Assembly (NCBI RefSeq): GCF_012927105.1
Contig: NZ_JABBFV010000001.1
Span: 124,001 to 188,000 of the forward strand
Source of the DNA: Sphingobium psychrophilum
GTDB lineage: Bacteria; Pseudomonadota; Alphaproteobacteria; Sphingomonadales; Sphingomonadaceae
Length of the DNA: 64,000 nucleotides
Direction of reading: 5' to 3'
Part shown: piece after piece, positions 8,951 through 18,093 of the stretch
Position numbering within the stretch: position 1 is the stretch's first letter
Layout: the number at the start of each line of letters is the position of its first letter
The notes under the pieces: generated by a model
What the model was told of the DNA's origin: nothing
The model's database searches: none
The model's input: only the letters and a program-made list of their open reading frames with translations
Position numbers and translations under genes: made by a program

Positions 8951-11184
8951 GCAGTTGCTCCAATTGTTTCGCGGGGTTGACGATCAGCCTTGCGGACCTG
9001 AACCGGGATGCCGTTCAGCACGGCATTGCCCGAAATGACGTCGACCATCGTGCCGGGGCTGAGGATATTGGTGTTGGCCCCGGCGTGCGCCTGGGCGATC
9101 GCGATTTGGGTCTGTGGATCGCGATGCCCCCAGCCGTGCGGCATTGACACCACGCCGGGGCGGATGTCGTCGTCAATCTCCAGCGGGACATGGATTTCGC
9201 CCGATGCAGAGGTCAGCGCGACCAGATCGCCGTTGACCAGCCCATGAGCGGCGGCGTCGATGCTGTGCATTTGCAGGGTGCAGCGATCCTTGCCCTTCAC
9301 CAGCGTATCGATGTTGTGCATCCAGCTATTGAGCGAGCGGAGATGGCGGCGGCTGACCAGAACGAGCGAGGGATCATTGGCGACCAGCGCCCGCTCCAGC
9401 CGGGGGAGGTCGGACAGGATGAGGGCAGGCGTGAGGTCGATCTTGCCGGACGGGGTTTCGAACCCCTCATGCGCGCGCGGGATGGCGGGCGCCACGATCA
9501 GCCCGTCGGGTTCGTCACGGAAACTGTCGAGCGTCAGGCCGTCGGCTACCATGCCGAAGCGATCGCCGAATGGGCCGGTTCGGATTGCCAGGTCCAAAAT
9601 GCGATCCGGTCCACGGTGGGGCAGCGCCGCGATCGCCATGTCGGGGTCGATCCCGCGCCCGGTGGCTAGTGCGCGGAAATAGCCATCGTCCATGGCGTCC
9701 AAGTCAGCATCCGGCTGGCCAGCGATGATCGCGCCGACCCGCGCGACGACGCGCCAATGGTCGGGGCGGTCGGCGACGGGAAATACCGGTGGCGAATAAT
9801 GGCCGCCGCTCGTCAGGCAGAAGACCCACGACCACATGTCATAATGCGCGCTTTCCAGCATGGACGGGCTGGGCAGGATGACATGGGCGTGGCGGGTGGT
9901 TTCGTTGAGATAATTGTCCAGGCTGACCATGCATTCCAGCAGCGGAAGCGCCTGTGCGAGCTTGTCCGAATCCGGGGCACTGAGCGCCGGGTTGGCGGCG
10001 AAGGTCAGCAGCCCCTTGATCTGGCCCGGTCCCGGCGTCGCGATCTCTTCGGCCATGCAGGAAGCGGGGAACTGGCCCAGCACGGCGGGCACGCCGCGCA
10101 CCCGGCTCTTGCCCATGACGACGGGCATGTCGGCGGGCAGCGTCGCCAGCATGTCGACCAGCGGCGCGACGGGGCGGCTCCACATGCTGCCACCCTGCCG
10201 GTCCAGATTACCGGTCAGGATCGCGAGCACGTCGATCATCCAGGACGCCAGCGTCCCGAATGTCTGGGTGCAGGTGCCGATGCGGCCGTAAATGGCGGAT
10301 CGTTCCGTGCGGATCAGTTCGTCGGCCAGGTTTTCAATGACGATGGCGTCAATACCACAATGATGGGCGACCCATTGGGGGCTGAAACCAGTGACGATCT
10401 CCCGCAGCGTCTCCAGCCCGTCGACCAGGCCGTCGAGGTGCCGCAACCGCACGGCGTCGCGGGCGAAGAGGACATGGGCGATGCCGAGCATGAAGGCCGC
10501 GTCGCTACCGGGCTTCAGGCCGATCCACTGGTCGGCCGATCGTGCCGTCTGGGTGCGGACGGGATCGATGACGATGACGCGGCCGCCGCGCGCGCGCAGA
10601 TCCCGCATCGCGCCCATCACATCGCGATGGGAAAAGATGCTGCCCTTCGACGCGGCCGGATTGCCGCCGAAGATGACGAACAGGTCGGTATGGTCGAGGT
10701 CTGGAATGGGTATTTTCCATTCATTGCCGAACATCAGCATGGCCGACAGATTCTTGGGGTGCTGATCGACCGTGCCGGACGAATAGACCTGTTGAATGCC
10801 CGACGTCGCCAGCATCAGACCCGAATAGCGAGACAGCGTGGCGTCCTTGCCCGCCATATTGCCACCATAAGCCGCGAACGCATGGGAGCCATGGCGCTCG
10901 CGCACCCCTTCGACCAATGTCTCCAGACGATCGAACGCGGCCTCCCACGAGGCGCTTTTCCACGCGCCCCTGTCGCGTATCATCGGCGTGCGAAGCCGGT
11001 CGGGATCATGATGGAGCGCGCCCAAAGTCGTCCCTTTGGGGCAGATATGGCCTAGGCTCCACCGATCCTGCTTGTTGGGGCGGACGGTCGCCGCCCGTCC
11101 GCCCTCCACGGTTACGGTAACCCCGCACATCCCCTCGCACAGGGGGCAGGTGCGGTGCTGTACGCCATCGTGGGTCATCGTCAT
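8947..11184 (-). CDS. Molybdopterin-dependent oxidoreductase (DMSO reductase superfamily)
   Basis: 745 residues. N-terminal [4Fe-4S] ligands CPLCEGMC with a distal CPKG, then the bis-MGD domains typical of formate dehydrogenase/acetylene hydratase-like enzymes, and a C-terminal MGD-binding domain (SMPHGWGH). No Tat signal is present, so it is probably cytoplasmic. At the site where the protein usually ligates molybdenum it reads SSGTVDQHPKN, making Asp a candidate ligand rather than Cys, Sec or Ser. It starts 6 nt after the TonB receptor stop and overlaps DUF4345. It may carry out an oxygen-independent hydroxylation, hydration or dehydrogenation step of the same pathway. Confidence 0.85.
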   Translation of the reverse strand: MTMTHDGVQHRTCPLCEGMCGVTVTVEGGRAATVRPNKQDRWSLGHICPKGTTLGALHHDPDRLRTPMIRDRGAWKSASWEAAFDRLETLVEGVRERHGSHAFAAYGGNMAGKDATLSRYSGLMLATSGIQQVYSSGTVDQHPKNLSAMLMFGNEWKIPIPDLDHTDLFVIFGGNPAASKGSIFSHRDVMGAMRDLRARGGRVIVIDPVRTQTARSADQWIGLKPGSDAAFMLGIAHVLFARDAVRLRHLDGLVDGLETLREIVTGFSPQWVAHHCGIDAIVIENLADELIRTERSAIYGRIGTCTQTFGTLASWMIDVLAILTGNLDRQGGSMWSRPVAPLVDMLATLPADMPVVMGKSRVRGVPAVLGQFPASCMAEEIATPGPGQIKGLLTFAANPALSAPDSDKLAQALPLLECMVSLDNYLNETTRHAHVILPSPSMLESAHYDMWSWVFCLTSGGHYSPPVFPVADRPDHWRVVARVGAIIAGQPDADLDAMDDGYFRALATGRGIDPDMAIAALPHRGPDRILDLAIRTGPFGDRFGMVADGLTLDSFRDEPDGLIVAPAIPRAHEGFETPSGKIDLTPALILSDLPRLERALVANDPSLVLVSRRHLRSLNSWMHNIDTLVKGKDRCTLQMHSIDAAAHGLVNGDLVALTSASGEIHVPLEIDDDIRPGVVSMPHGWGHRDPQTQIAIAQAHAGANTNILSPGTMVDVISGNAVLNGIPVQVRKADRQPRETIGATA

Positions 11185-11190
11185 GCTGTC

Positions 11191-13599
11191 CTAGCTGCCA
11201 AATCGATAGGTGAGTTGGAGGCCGTAGGTCCGCGGATCGCCATAATAGACGGTGCTGGCCGGAAAGGAACTGAGCAGCACGGCCGGGCCGATCGGATATT
11301 GTTTATCAAACAGGTTGCGGACATAGGCCGCGATGCTGATGCCGCGCCCGCCAATGTCGCTCAACTCCAGGCGGCTGTTGACGACATCATAGCCGGGCAG
11401 TTGCTGGCCGAACTGCGCATCATAGGCCGATGTGTGATAGAGGTCGGCGTTGAAGGCGAGTTCCCCATCCATCGGGCGGATCGGCAGCACGGCGCGTAAA
11501 GCGGCTGTCCCCGAGAATTTGGGCGTGGGCAGCGTGACTTCGTTCTTGGTCAGCGTCAGCGGGCCGAACGGCTTTACATCATCGACCTTCTGATCGACAT
11601 AGGCACCGCCAAAGCTGAACGTCAGCCAGGGCGCTGGCTCGATCACGAGTTCGGCCTCTATGCCGCGCACGGTCGCGTCGGATGCGTTGATGGCGAGCGA
11701 GGTCCGGGTCGGCTGATCGGGTGCCGTCGGCGGAATACCGAGCGGGCGGACGTTAAAGAATTGCAGCGCGTCCTTATATTTGGTCTGGAACGCCGAGACG
11801 TTGAAGCGGCCTTTCATGACGCCTGCGCGCCAATTGAGTTTCATACCCAGTTCGACGTCGGTGACCTGTTCCTGCTTCACCTTCTGATAAGGACGCAGGT
11901 CAGGGCAATCGATGCCGCCCAGGCACGCGCCGACGCCCCCCGTCGTGAACGGCGTTTCGAACAGCGGCGTGTTGACGTTGACGCCGCGAATGCCGCGCCG
12001 GGACGTGACATAGAGGAACAGGTCGTCGGTCGCCTGATAATCCAGCCCCACGGTCCAGGTCGCATAATCGCCCTTGTTCTTCACGATGCCGGTGCCGTCG
12101 GGCAGGCCAAGCGCGGCCTGATCGGCGCATTGCTGCTGGCTGAGCGCCCCTGCCAGGCTGTTGCCCGCGCACGCCTCTACCTTGTCCCATGTGTAGCGCG
12201 CGCCTGCGTTGGCGGTCAGCTTGTCGGTGATCTTGAATCCCACCTGCGCGAACAGGGCGAAGCTGCTGTTGGTATAATGCGACGTGCTATAATTCACCGC
12301 CGGGCCGTAAAGGTCGATGAAGCTGAACTGCTGCGGGAAATTGACGTTGGTGCCGGTGGGCTTGTCCTTGCTGTAGAAGGCGCCCGCAATCCAATTGAGG
12401 CGGCCCATGTCGCCCAGCACCTGAAACTCGTCGGTGAGGAAGGATTTATTCGCTTCGGCGCCGGTGTGATAGATGACAAGCCGTCCTTGAGGACCGATCA
12501 ACTGGCGGGTGCCCTGGGTATTGACGAACTGATAATTATAGACGTCGCGATAGCCGAAAATGTTGCGGATGGTGACGTCGCCCAGTTCCAGGCTGGTGGT
12601 ATTGGTGATGCCCCAGATCCGCCGATCTGCCGCGACTTTCAGGCCGCTGCCATCGTTGACCAATTCGTTCGTGACCTTGTACGGACCGTTGGCCTGTTGC
12701 TGCGCGAACAGGCTGGCGAGATCCGCTTCGTAGACAGCCGCGTCGGCTGGCGCGAATCCGAAGCCGCCGACCAATATACCCGACAGCACACCGGCATTGT
12801 AGCGATAGGGCACTTCGGCAGCGGGATTTTCCCGCGCGCGGAAATAGTCGAAGACCAGCGTGTTGGTCAGATTTTCGGTAGGCTGGAGTAGCAGCGACGC
12901 GCGAAAGCTCAACTGGTTGGTGTCGTCCAGATCGGGATTGCCGGGTGTCAGGTTCTTCGTCCGGCCGTCACGGTTGCGATACTGCGCAGCGATGCGAAGC
13001 GCCGCCACATCTTTGGCCAACGGCACGTTGAGCGCACCTTCCAGTTCCTTATAGTCCAGATTGCCATAGCCCGCCTGGATATAGCCTTCGGTATCAAAGG
13101 TGGGCTTTTTGGAATTGACCAGCACCGCGCCGCCGATGGTGTTGCGCCCGAACAATGTGCCCTGCGGACCTTTCAGCACCTGAATATTGGCAAGATCAAA
13201 AGTCGGGATATTGCCACCCTCTTTGGAGAGCGGCACATCGTTGAAATAGGCGACGATCGCGGGCACGCCTTCGCCGATCGGCAATTGGCCCAGGCCGCGC
13301 AGCGACAATGTCGGCTGGTTCTTGCCGCCCTCCTGCGAGAAACGGAATCCGGGGGTGAGCGTGGCGACATCGCTCAGATCCTGGACCGATTTCTGCTCCA
13401 GCATCTCGGCAGAGATTGCGGTGATCGATACCGGCACCGACTGAAGCGATTCCTCGCGGCGGCGGGCGGTCACGACGATATCCTGTAGTCCGCTATTTAC
13501 CGAAGGCTGGTCGGCAGGCTGCTGTGCCAAGGCCGGTACGGCGGTCGCGATCAGGGTCAGTGCGCTGGTGGCAAGCACCTGGAATTTGACGGATTTCAT
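11191..13599 (-). CDS. TonB-dependent outer-membrane receptor 1
   Basis: 802 residues from the ATG at 13599 (good AAGGGGAG site). Signal peptide at about residues 1-25 (cleavage after ALA), TonB-box region DIVVTARRREESLQ, plug domain with LKGPQGTLFGRNTIGGAV, then a 22-strand barrel ending in the aromatic YRFGS typical of outer-membrane barrels. Imports large hydrophobic or chelated substrates using TonB energy. First gene of a receptor-molybdoenzyme-DUF4345 operon; its promoter region carries the paired CGATAGC repeats. Confidence 0.93.
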   Translation of the reverse strand: MKSVKFQVLATSALTLIATAVPALAQQPADQPSVNSGLQDIVVTARRREESLQSVPVSITAISAEMLEQKSVQDLSDVATLTPGFRFSQEGGKNQPTLSLRGLGQLPIGEGVPAIVAYFNDVPLSKEGGNIPTFDLANIQVLKGPQGTLFGRNTIGGAVLVNSKKPTFDTEGYIQAGYGNLDYKELEGALNVPLAKDVAALRIAAQYRNRDGRTKNLTPGNPDLDDTNQLSFRASLLLQPTENLTNTLVFDYFRARENPAAEVPYRYNAGVLSGILVGGFGFAPADAAVYEADLASLFAQQQANGPYKVTNELVNDGSGLKVAADRRIWGITNTTSLELGDVTIRNIFGYRDVYNYQFVNTQGTRQLIGPQGRLVIYHTGAEANKSFLTDEFQVLGDMGRLNWIAGAFYSKDKPTGTNVNFPQQFSFIDLYGPAVNYSTSHYTNSSFALFAQVGFKITDKLTANAGARYTWDKVEACAGNSLAGALSQQQCADQAALGLPDGTGIVKNKGDYATWTVGLDYQATDDLFLYVTSRRGIRGVNVNTPLFETPFTTGGVGACLGGIDCPDLRPYQKVKQEQVTDVELGMKLNWRAGVMKGRFNVSAFQTKYKDALQFFNVRPLGIPPTAPDQPTRTSLAINASDATVRGIEAELVIEPAPWLTFSFGGAYVDQKVDDVKPFGPLTLTKNEVTLPTPKFSGTAALRAVLPIRPMDGELAFNADLYHTSAYDAQFGQQLPGYDVVNSRLELSDIGGRGISIAAYVRNLFDKQYPIGPAVLLSSFPASTVYYGDPRTYGLQLTYRFGS

Positions 13600-13699
13600 A
13601 GCTTCATCTCCCCTTGGGCACCTTCTGTGTCGATCCATGGATCGCCTGTGGTGCTCCGGTGCAAACTAGGGCAGCCGCCGCCGGGGTACGACCGCCTTT

Positions 13700-13727
13700 G
13701 CTATCGCTGGTTGCAAAGACGCTATCG
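13700..13727 (-). promoter_or_regulatory. Paired CGATAGC direct repeats upstream of TonB receptor 1
   Basis: On the minus strand CGATAGC occurs at 13721-13727 and 13700-13706, 21 bp apart, about 100-120 nt before the receptor start. The same word with the same spacing occurs twice in the receptor 2/SnoaL spacer. Two helical turns between half-sites is typical of AraC-type operators. Confidence 0.55.
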
Positions 13728-13742
13728 CTGAGCGCGCCATAC

Positions 13743-14948
13743 CTATCTGGCCCAGACCAGTGGAAGGGATTCCACATGGATGATGTTGCTGAGATAGAAG
13801 GGCACATCGAACCCCGGTTGCACTGTAAAAGCGGGCAGGGCGGCGAGCATTTCCTGCATGGCGATCTGTAGCTCGCGCCGGGCGAGATGTGCGCCGAGGC
13901 AGCGATGCGGGCCATAGCCGAAGGTCAGATGCGACGGGCGGCGGTCGAAGCGAATCCGCGCCGGTGCCTCGAACGCTTCGGGATCGTTCGATCCCAATGG
14001 GGTCGACATCGCAACCCGGTCACCCGCGCGGATCGTGACATCGTGCAGCATCACGTCTTTGGTGCAGATGCGGAAGGTCGTGACAGCGGCATAAGCGCGC
14101 AGCAACTCCTCAATGGCTACGGTGGCACCCGCCGGATTTTGCCGCAGAGCGTCCTGATCGGCCGGATGGGTCGCCAGATGCTGGAAATGCAGGCCGATAT
14201 TCGCCGACACCGTATCCAGTCCGCCGAGATACAGGTTGAAGCAGTGGCCGAACACTTCTTCAGGCGTCCATTTGCGCCCCTCATACTCCAGTTGGAGCGC
14301 GATGCTGATCAGGTCGTCGCCGGGCTTTTTGCGACGATCTTCGATGGCGTTAAGCAGATAAGCCTTCACCGCGCGCGTGCCCTTGACGCGGTCTTCCATG
14401 TCGTCGGTGTGCAACAGGGAAAATTCCCAATCGAGAAACTGCTGCATCTCTTCCTGCGGCAGGTCGAGCAGATCGAGGAAAATGGACACCGGGAAAGGGA
14501 TGGCGAAATCCCGGACGAAATCGCATTCCCCCCGGGCCTTGAACTTGTCGATATATTCCCGCGCGCGCAGGCGAACCTTGCCGTCCAGTTCGCCCATCCG
14601 CTTGGGCGAAAAGACGGGATTGAGTGCATTGCGAAAGCCGGTGTGTCGGGGCGGGTCAAGTTCGGTCGGGATGATGTCCCAGCTTTCGCCGATCCCCGCG
14701 GCAAAGCCGGTATTGCCGCGTTTGCCGAAACTGTCGGTATCGGCGTAGATTTTCCGCAGGTCTTCCGCGCGCCGCACCACCCAGCCCGGCTGACGCCCAG
14801 GAAACACGTCGGTGCCGTAGAAGATCGGCGGGCCTTCATGCAGTCTGGGAATGATGTCGGTATAGGGATTGACCGTCGTCGCCCGACGCGGCGTCAGGGC
14901 AAAGGGCATGACGAGTTCGCGTGGCACATTGTCGGGAAGGTCGATCAC
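13743..14948 (-). CDS. Cytochrome P450
   Basis: 401 residues starting at GTG 14948 (AAAGG site), the normal length for a soluble bacterial P450. Visible motifs: I-helix oxygen-activation motif LGGLDTVSAN, K-helix ExxR as EELLR, and the heme-binding loop FGYGPHRCLG with the axial Cys at about residue 350. It follows TonB receptor 2 by 37 nt and is probably co-transcribed with it. Electrons could come from the ferredoxin-NADP reductase encoded nearby, but no ferredoxin gene is in the cluster. Substrate unknown. Confidence 0.93.
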   Translation of the reverse strand: MIDLPDNVPRELVMPFALTPRRATTVNPYTDIIPRLHEGPPIFYGTDVFPGRQPGWVVRRAEDLRKIYADTDSFGKRGNTGFAAGIGESWDIIPTELDPPRHTGFRNALNPVFSPKRMGELDGKVRLRAREYIDKFKARGECDFVRDFAIPFPVSIFLDLLDLPQEEMQQFLDWEFSLLHTDDMEDRVKGTRAVKAYLLNAIEDRRKKPGDDLISIALQLEYEGRKWTPEEVFGHCFNLYLGGLDTVSANIGLHFQHLATHPADQDALRQNPAGATVAIEELLRAYAAVTTFRICTKDVMLHDVTIRAGDRVAMSTPLGSNDPEAFEAPARIRFDRRPSHLTFGYGPHRCLGAHLARRELQIAMQEMLAALPAFTVQPGFDVPFYLSNIIHVESLPLVWAR

Positions 14949-14985
14949 TAGCAGCCTTTCTTGTCCAGGTTTCGATCGGGCACGC

Positions 14986-17454
14986 TTACTGTCCGCCGAA
15001 ACGATAGCGCATACCGATCCCGACCACGCGGGGGTCACCCGCATAATCGACCGCCACGCCCAGACCACCGGTCTGGTAGAGATCGGAAAAGCGACGGCTG
15101 AGATATTTCTTCGCCGTCAGGTTGCGGCCATAGACATAGAGTTCGATATTCGGATCTTTGAGCTGATAGGCGATGCGGCCGTTGAGCAGGCCGTATCCTG
15201 CCGTTTCACCTAACGCATTTTCCTGCGCATAGGCGGCCTTGACCGCAGCGGTCTGCTGGTCCGAGGCCACCACCGGATTGAAATGCTGCTTGCCGACATA
15301 GGCGTAATTGACGTGCAGGATCAGGTCGCCGGTCGACAGGGCGATGGTCTGCGTCGCGCCGATGCTAAACTGGATCTTGGGCAGTTGCGTCAGCGCACGA
15401 CCGCTGAGGTCAACCGTGCAGTCGTAACGCGGGACGCCAGCGGCTGTCGGCGGCGCGGCGGCGCATCCTGTCAGCGGCGTGGCGCTGGTGATCCGCTGCA
15501 CTTCGGAAATGCTCCCGGCCTTATATTTGCCGTTGAGCAGCGAGAGATTGCCCGAAATTTCCATGCCCGACCATGGTGCCGCCACGACCTCGAACTCTGC
15601 CCCCCAGACGCGGGTATCGCCGTTATTCTGGGTATATTGGGTGACGCCCACGCCAGGTGCAACGGCATTGACGATCACCTGCGCATTGCTTTTCCAGGTG
15701 TGGAACAGCGCGACGTTGGTGCGCAGCCGATTATCGAGCCAGCTCGCCTTGATGCCGCCTTCCACGTCCTTGACCTTCTCGGGCGAGAAGGCGGGGAGCG
15801 ACCCGGCGCGTATATTGAAGCCGCCTGCCTTGGCCGCGCCGCGCGTGGCCACGTAGAGGAAGATGTCCTCGCTCGCCTGCCAGTCCAGACCCAGGTTCCA
15901 GGCGGGATAGGAGAAATTTTTCGACTGGGTCTGGTTGCACTGCGTCGCCGTGGGCGTCTGGTCTGGATTGACCAGATTGCAGTTTACGCCGAACGGCGTG
16001 CCCGCGACGGGCGCGTTAGGGGCGAGGCCGAGCACCTGCTGATTGTGCAGGACAACCTCCCGCCCGTCCCAGGTGTAGCGAAAGCCGCCCACTGCACGCA
16101 CGCTGTCGGTCAGATTATAATAGAGCTGCGCATAGGCACCCTTGGTCGTATTCTTCGCGTCGCCGAAGCTGTTGCGGATCAACCCGCCGAAAATCTGCGA
16201 TCGGGAATATTCAAAGCCTGTTTCGCGCGAGGCATAGCCGCCTAGAATATAGCTCAGCTTATCCGTGATGTTGCCGGATAGCTGGAGCTCCTGCGAATAG
16301 GATTCCGAATGCGCGCCGCCGAACACGGCAAGGACGGGGGATGGCGATCCATCGAGGTCGATCAGACCGTCGGAATCCGAATAGCGATAAGCGGTGATCG
16401 ATTTGAGCTTATGTTCGCCGATGTCGATGTTGACGACACCGGAAAAGCCATAGGCAACCAGCTTGTCGAACGGCAACTGGCTGTATTTCGCCTGGATGTC
16501 GGCAGGCAACGTGGCGAAGGTCGGGTTGGTCGTGGGCCGCACAAGCCCACCTGCATAGGTCGTGTACCAATTGTCCTTGGTGTGAATGGCGCTGGCCAGT
16601 CCGGGTGCAAAGGCTGCCAACGGCCCCTGAAACGACAGCGGGTTGAACCCGGCGGTCTGGGCAAGCTGGCCCATGTCTGTGATCCTGTTGTAATCGCCGC
16701 TCAGGGTAACGTCGAATCCGTCCCTTTCATATTTCAGCTTGCCGCGCAGGAAGTGGCTTTTCTGATCGCCCACGTCGCGGTTCAGCCGGGCATTGTCGCC
16801 ATAGCCGTTGCGATCATGGAAATCATAGACAACACGCGCGGCCAGGCCCTCTGCGAGCGGCACGTTCAAAACGGCTTCGACATCCCGATAGGCATAGTTG
16901 CCGACTTCGCCCTTCAGGCTGCCTTCCAGCCGATCGACAGGATCCTTGGACAGAATGTTGATCGCGCCGCCCGTCGTGTTGCGACCAAACAGCGTGCCCT
17001 GCGGACCACGCAGCACTTCGAGCCGCTGGAGATCGTGCAGATCGGTCAGGCCCTGCGAAGGCCGGGCTATATAAACGCCGTCGATATAGGTCGCGACCGC
17101 CGGATCGTTGGCGATCAGCGGCTGGAGATTGCCCTGGCCGCGGATCGACACGAATGCGAAGCCGGACGTGGAGGCAGAGCCGGTCGATATGACGACGCTG
17201 GGTGCGACACGCTGCACGTCCTGAACGCTGACGATCTGCGCGCGCTGGATCGCGACATCGCCCAATGCCGTGACGGCCAGCGGGGTGGTTTGCAGGCTTT
17301 CCTCGGTCCGCCGCGCGGTGACCACGATATCCTGAATGCCGCCGGACTGTTCCTGAGCCGCTTCCTGTGGTGCGACTTGCGCCCGCGCGGGCTGAGCCAT
17401 CGCGACAGGCAGGCCCGACAGCATCGTCGCCACCATCAGTTTGGACGTTATCAT
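14986..17454 (-). CDS. TonB-dependent outer-membrane receptor 2
   Basis: 822 residues from ATG 17454 (GGGAGAGAG site). Signal peptide of about 30 residues (MAQPARA), TonB-box region DIVVTARRTEESLQ, plug with LRGPQGTLFGRNTTGGAI, then a barrel with a C-terminal RYRFGGQ. It belongs to the same broad receptor family as receptor 1 but is clearly diverged, so this is not a recent tandem duplication. Heads the receptor 2-P450 operon and is divergent from the SnoaL-FNR operon across a 267-nt spacer containing four CGATAG boxes. Confidence 0.93.
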   Translation of the reverse strand: MITSKLMVATMLSGLPVAMAQPARAQVAPQEAAQEQSGGIQDIVVTARRTEESLQTTPLAVTALGDVAIQRAQIVSVQDVQRVAPSVVISTGSASTSGFAFVSIRGQGNLQPLIANDPAVATYIDGVYIARPSQGLTDLHDLQRLEVLRGPQGTLFGRNTTGGAINILSKDPVDRLEGSLKGEVGNYAYRDVEAVLNVPLAEGLAARVVYDFHDRNGYGDNARLNRDVGDQKSHFLRGKLKYERDGFDVTLSGDYNRITDMGQLAQTAGFNPLSFQGPLAAFAPGLASAIHTKDNWYTTYAGGLVRPTTNPTFATLPADIQAKYSQLPFDKLVAYGFSGVVNIDIGEHKLKSITAYRYSDSDGLIDLDGSPSPVLAVFGGAHSESYSQELQLSGNITDKLSYILGGYASRETGFEYSRSQIFGGLIRNSFGDAKNTTKGAYAQLYYNLTDSVRAVGGFRYTWDGREVVLHNQQVLGLAPNAPVAGTPFGVNCNLVNPDQTPTATQCNQTQSKNFSYPAWNLGLDWQASEDIFLYVATRGAAKAGGFNIRAGSLPAFSPEKVKDVEGGIKASWLDNRLRTNVALFHTWKSNAQVIVNAVAPGVGVTQYTQNNGDTRVWGAEFEVVAAPWSGMEISGNLSLLNGKYKAGSISEVQRITSATPLTGCAAAPPTAAGVPRYDCTVDLSGRALTQLPKIQFSIGATQTIALSTGDLILHVNYAYVGKQHFNPVVASDQQTAAVKAAYAQENALGETAGYGLLNGRIAYQLKDPNIELYVYGRNLTAKKYLSRRFSDLYQTGGLGVAVDYAGDPRVVGIGMRYRFGGQ

Positions 17455-17544
17455 CACTCTCTCCCACATATCTTTATTGTTGGCGGACAGGCGACATTTT
17501 GATGGGACGACAACCTACCTTAGGAAAGGGTGGCACGGTTCATC

Positions 17545-17633
17545 GATAGTGAAACGCGGGTCGGCGATAGCCGCGCCGCTTCCGCGTCACATGATTGTTG
17601 CGAAACGATAGCCTATTGCATTCCGGCGATAGC
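17545..17633 (+). promoter_or_regulatory. Two pairs of CGATAG(C) repeats in the divergent receptor 2 / SnoaL promoter region
   Basis: CGATAG boxes start at 17545, 17566, 17606 and 17627, giving spacings of 21, 40 and 21 bp. The first of the four has T instead of C at the seventh base. The right-hand pair lies about 90 nt before the SnoaL start, the left-hand pair about 90 nt before the receptor start. This matches the pair upstream of receptor 1. Confidence 0.55.
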
Positions 17634-17721
17634 CTGTCGCCTTGCCCGCGGTTTCTCCCATGGTCAGAGATCGTTCCAGCAATCAGAAGAGCGGCTGCGG
17701 GCCGCTAAAAAGGACATGCAC

Positions 17722-18093
17722 ATGGCAACGCTAGACGCAGGCCGGATCGAAGCATTTCTCCGGCATCAACTTGATATGTTCAATCAGGGTCGGCGTGACG
17801 ACTTCATCGCCGCCTACCGTGACATCGCGCCAGGCGGGCTGCTGATCGATGACCCGGTGGGCAGCGATCGTCAGGAGGGGCTGCACCTGATCGGGGAATT
17901 GTTCGACCGCTATGTCGGCTGGAAGCTGACATTTGTCGAACTGATCGTGAACGGGCATGAGGCCGCAGCCTGCGTACGGAACGAAGGCATGGTGAAAGGC
18001 CATCCCGTCACAGTGCACAGCCTTGAGACATATCATTTCGGCGAGGACGGCACCTTCCTGGCCCGCTATTTCCATCCGGCGATGTCGGCATGA
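17722..18093 (+). CDS. SnoaL/NTF2-like protein
   Basis: 123 residues with the alpha+beta barrel pattern of SnoaL/NTF2-like proteins (IEAFLRHQLDMFNQGRRDDFIAAYRD at the N terminus; a hydrophobic cone closed by TVHSLETYHFGEDGTFLARYFHP). ATG 17722 is favoured since AAAGGAC lies at the right distance; ATG 17716 is in frame but too close. Members act as isomerases, cyclases, or steroid/terpenoid-binding proteins. It overlaps the reductase gene downstream (ATGA). Confidence 0.78.
   Translation: MATLDAGRIEAFLRHQLDMFNQGRRDDFIAAYRDIAPGGLLIDDPVGSDRQEGLHLIGELFDRYVGWKLTFVELIVNGHEAAACVRNEGMVKGHPVTVHSLETYHFGEDGTFLARYFHPAMSA

Noticed and set aside
9757..11055. A 432-codon plus-strand open frame opposite the molybdopterin enzyme
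   Set aside because: Its translation is rich in Arg, Gly and His without any family motif, while the opposite strand encodes a complete molybdoenzyme with an iron-sulfur site.
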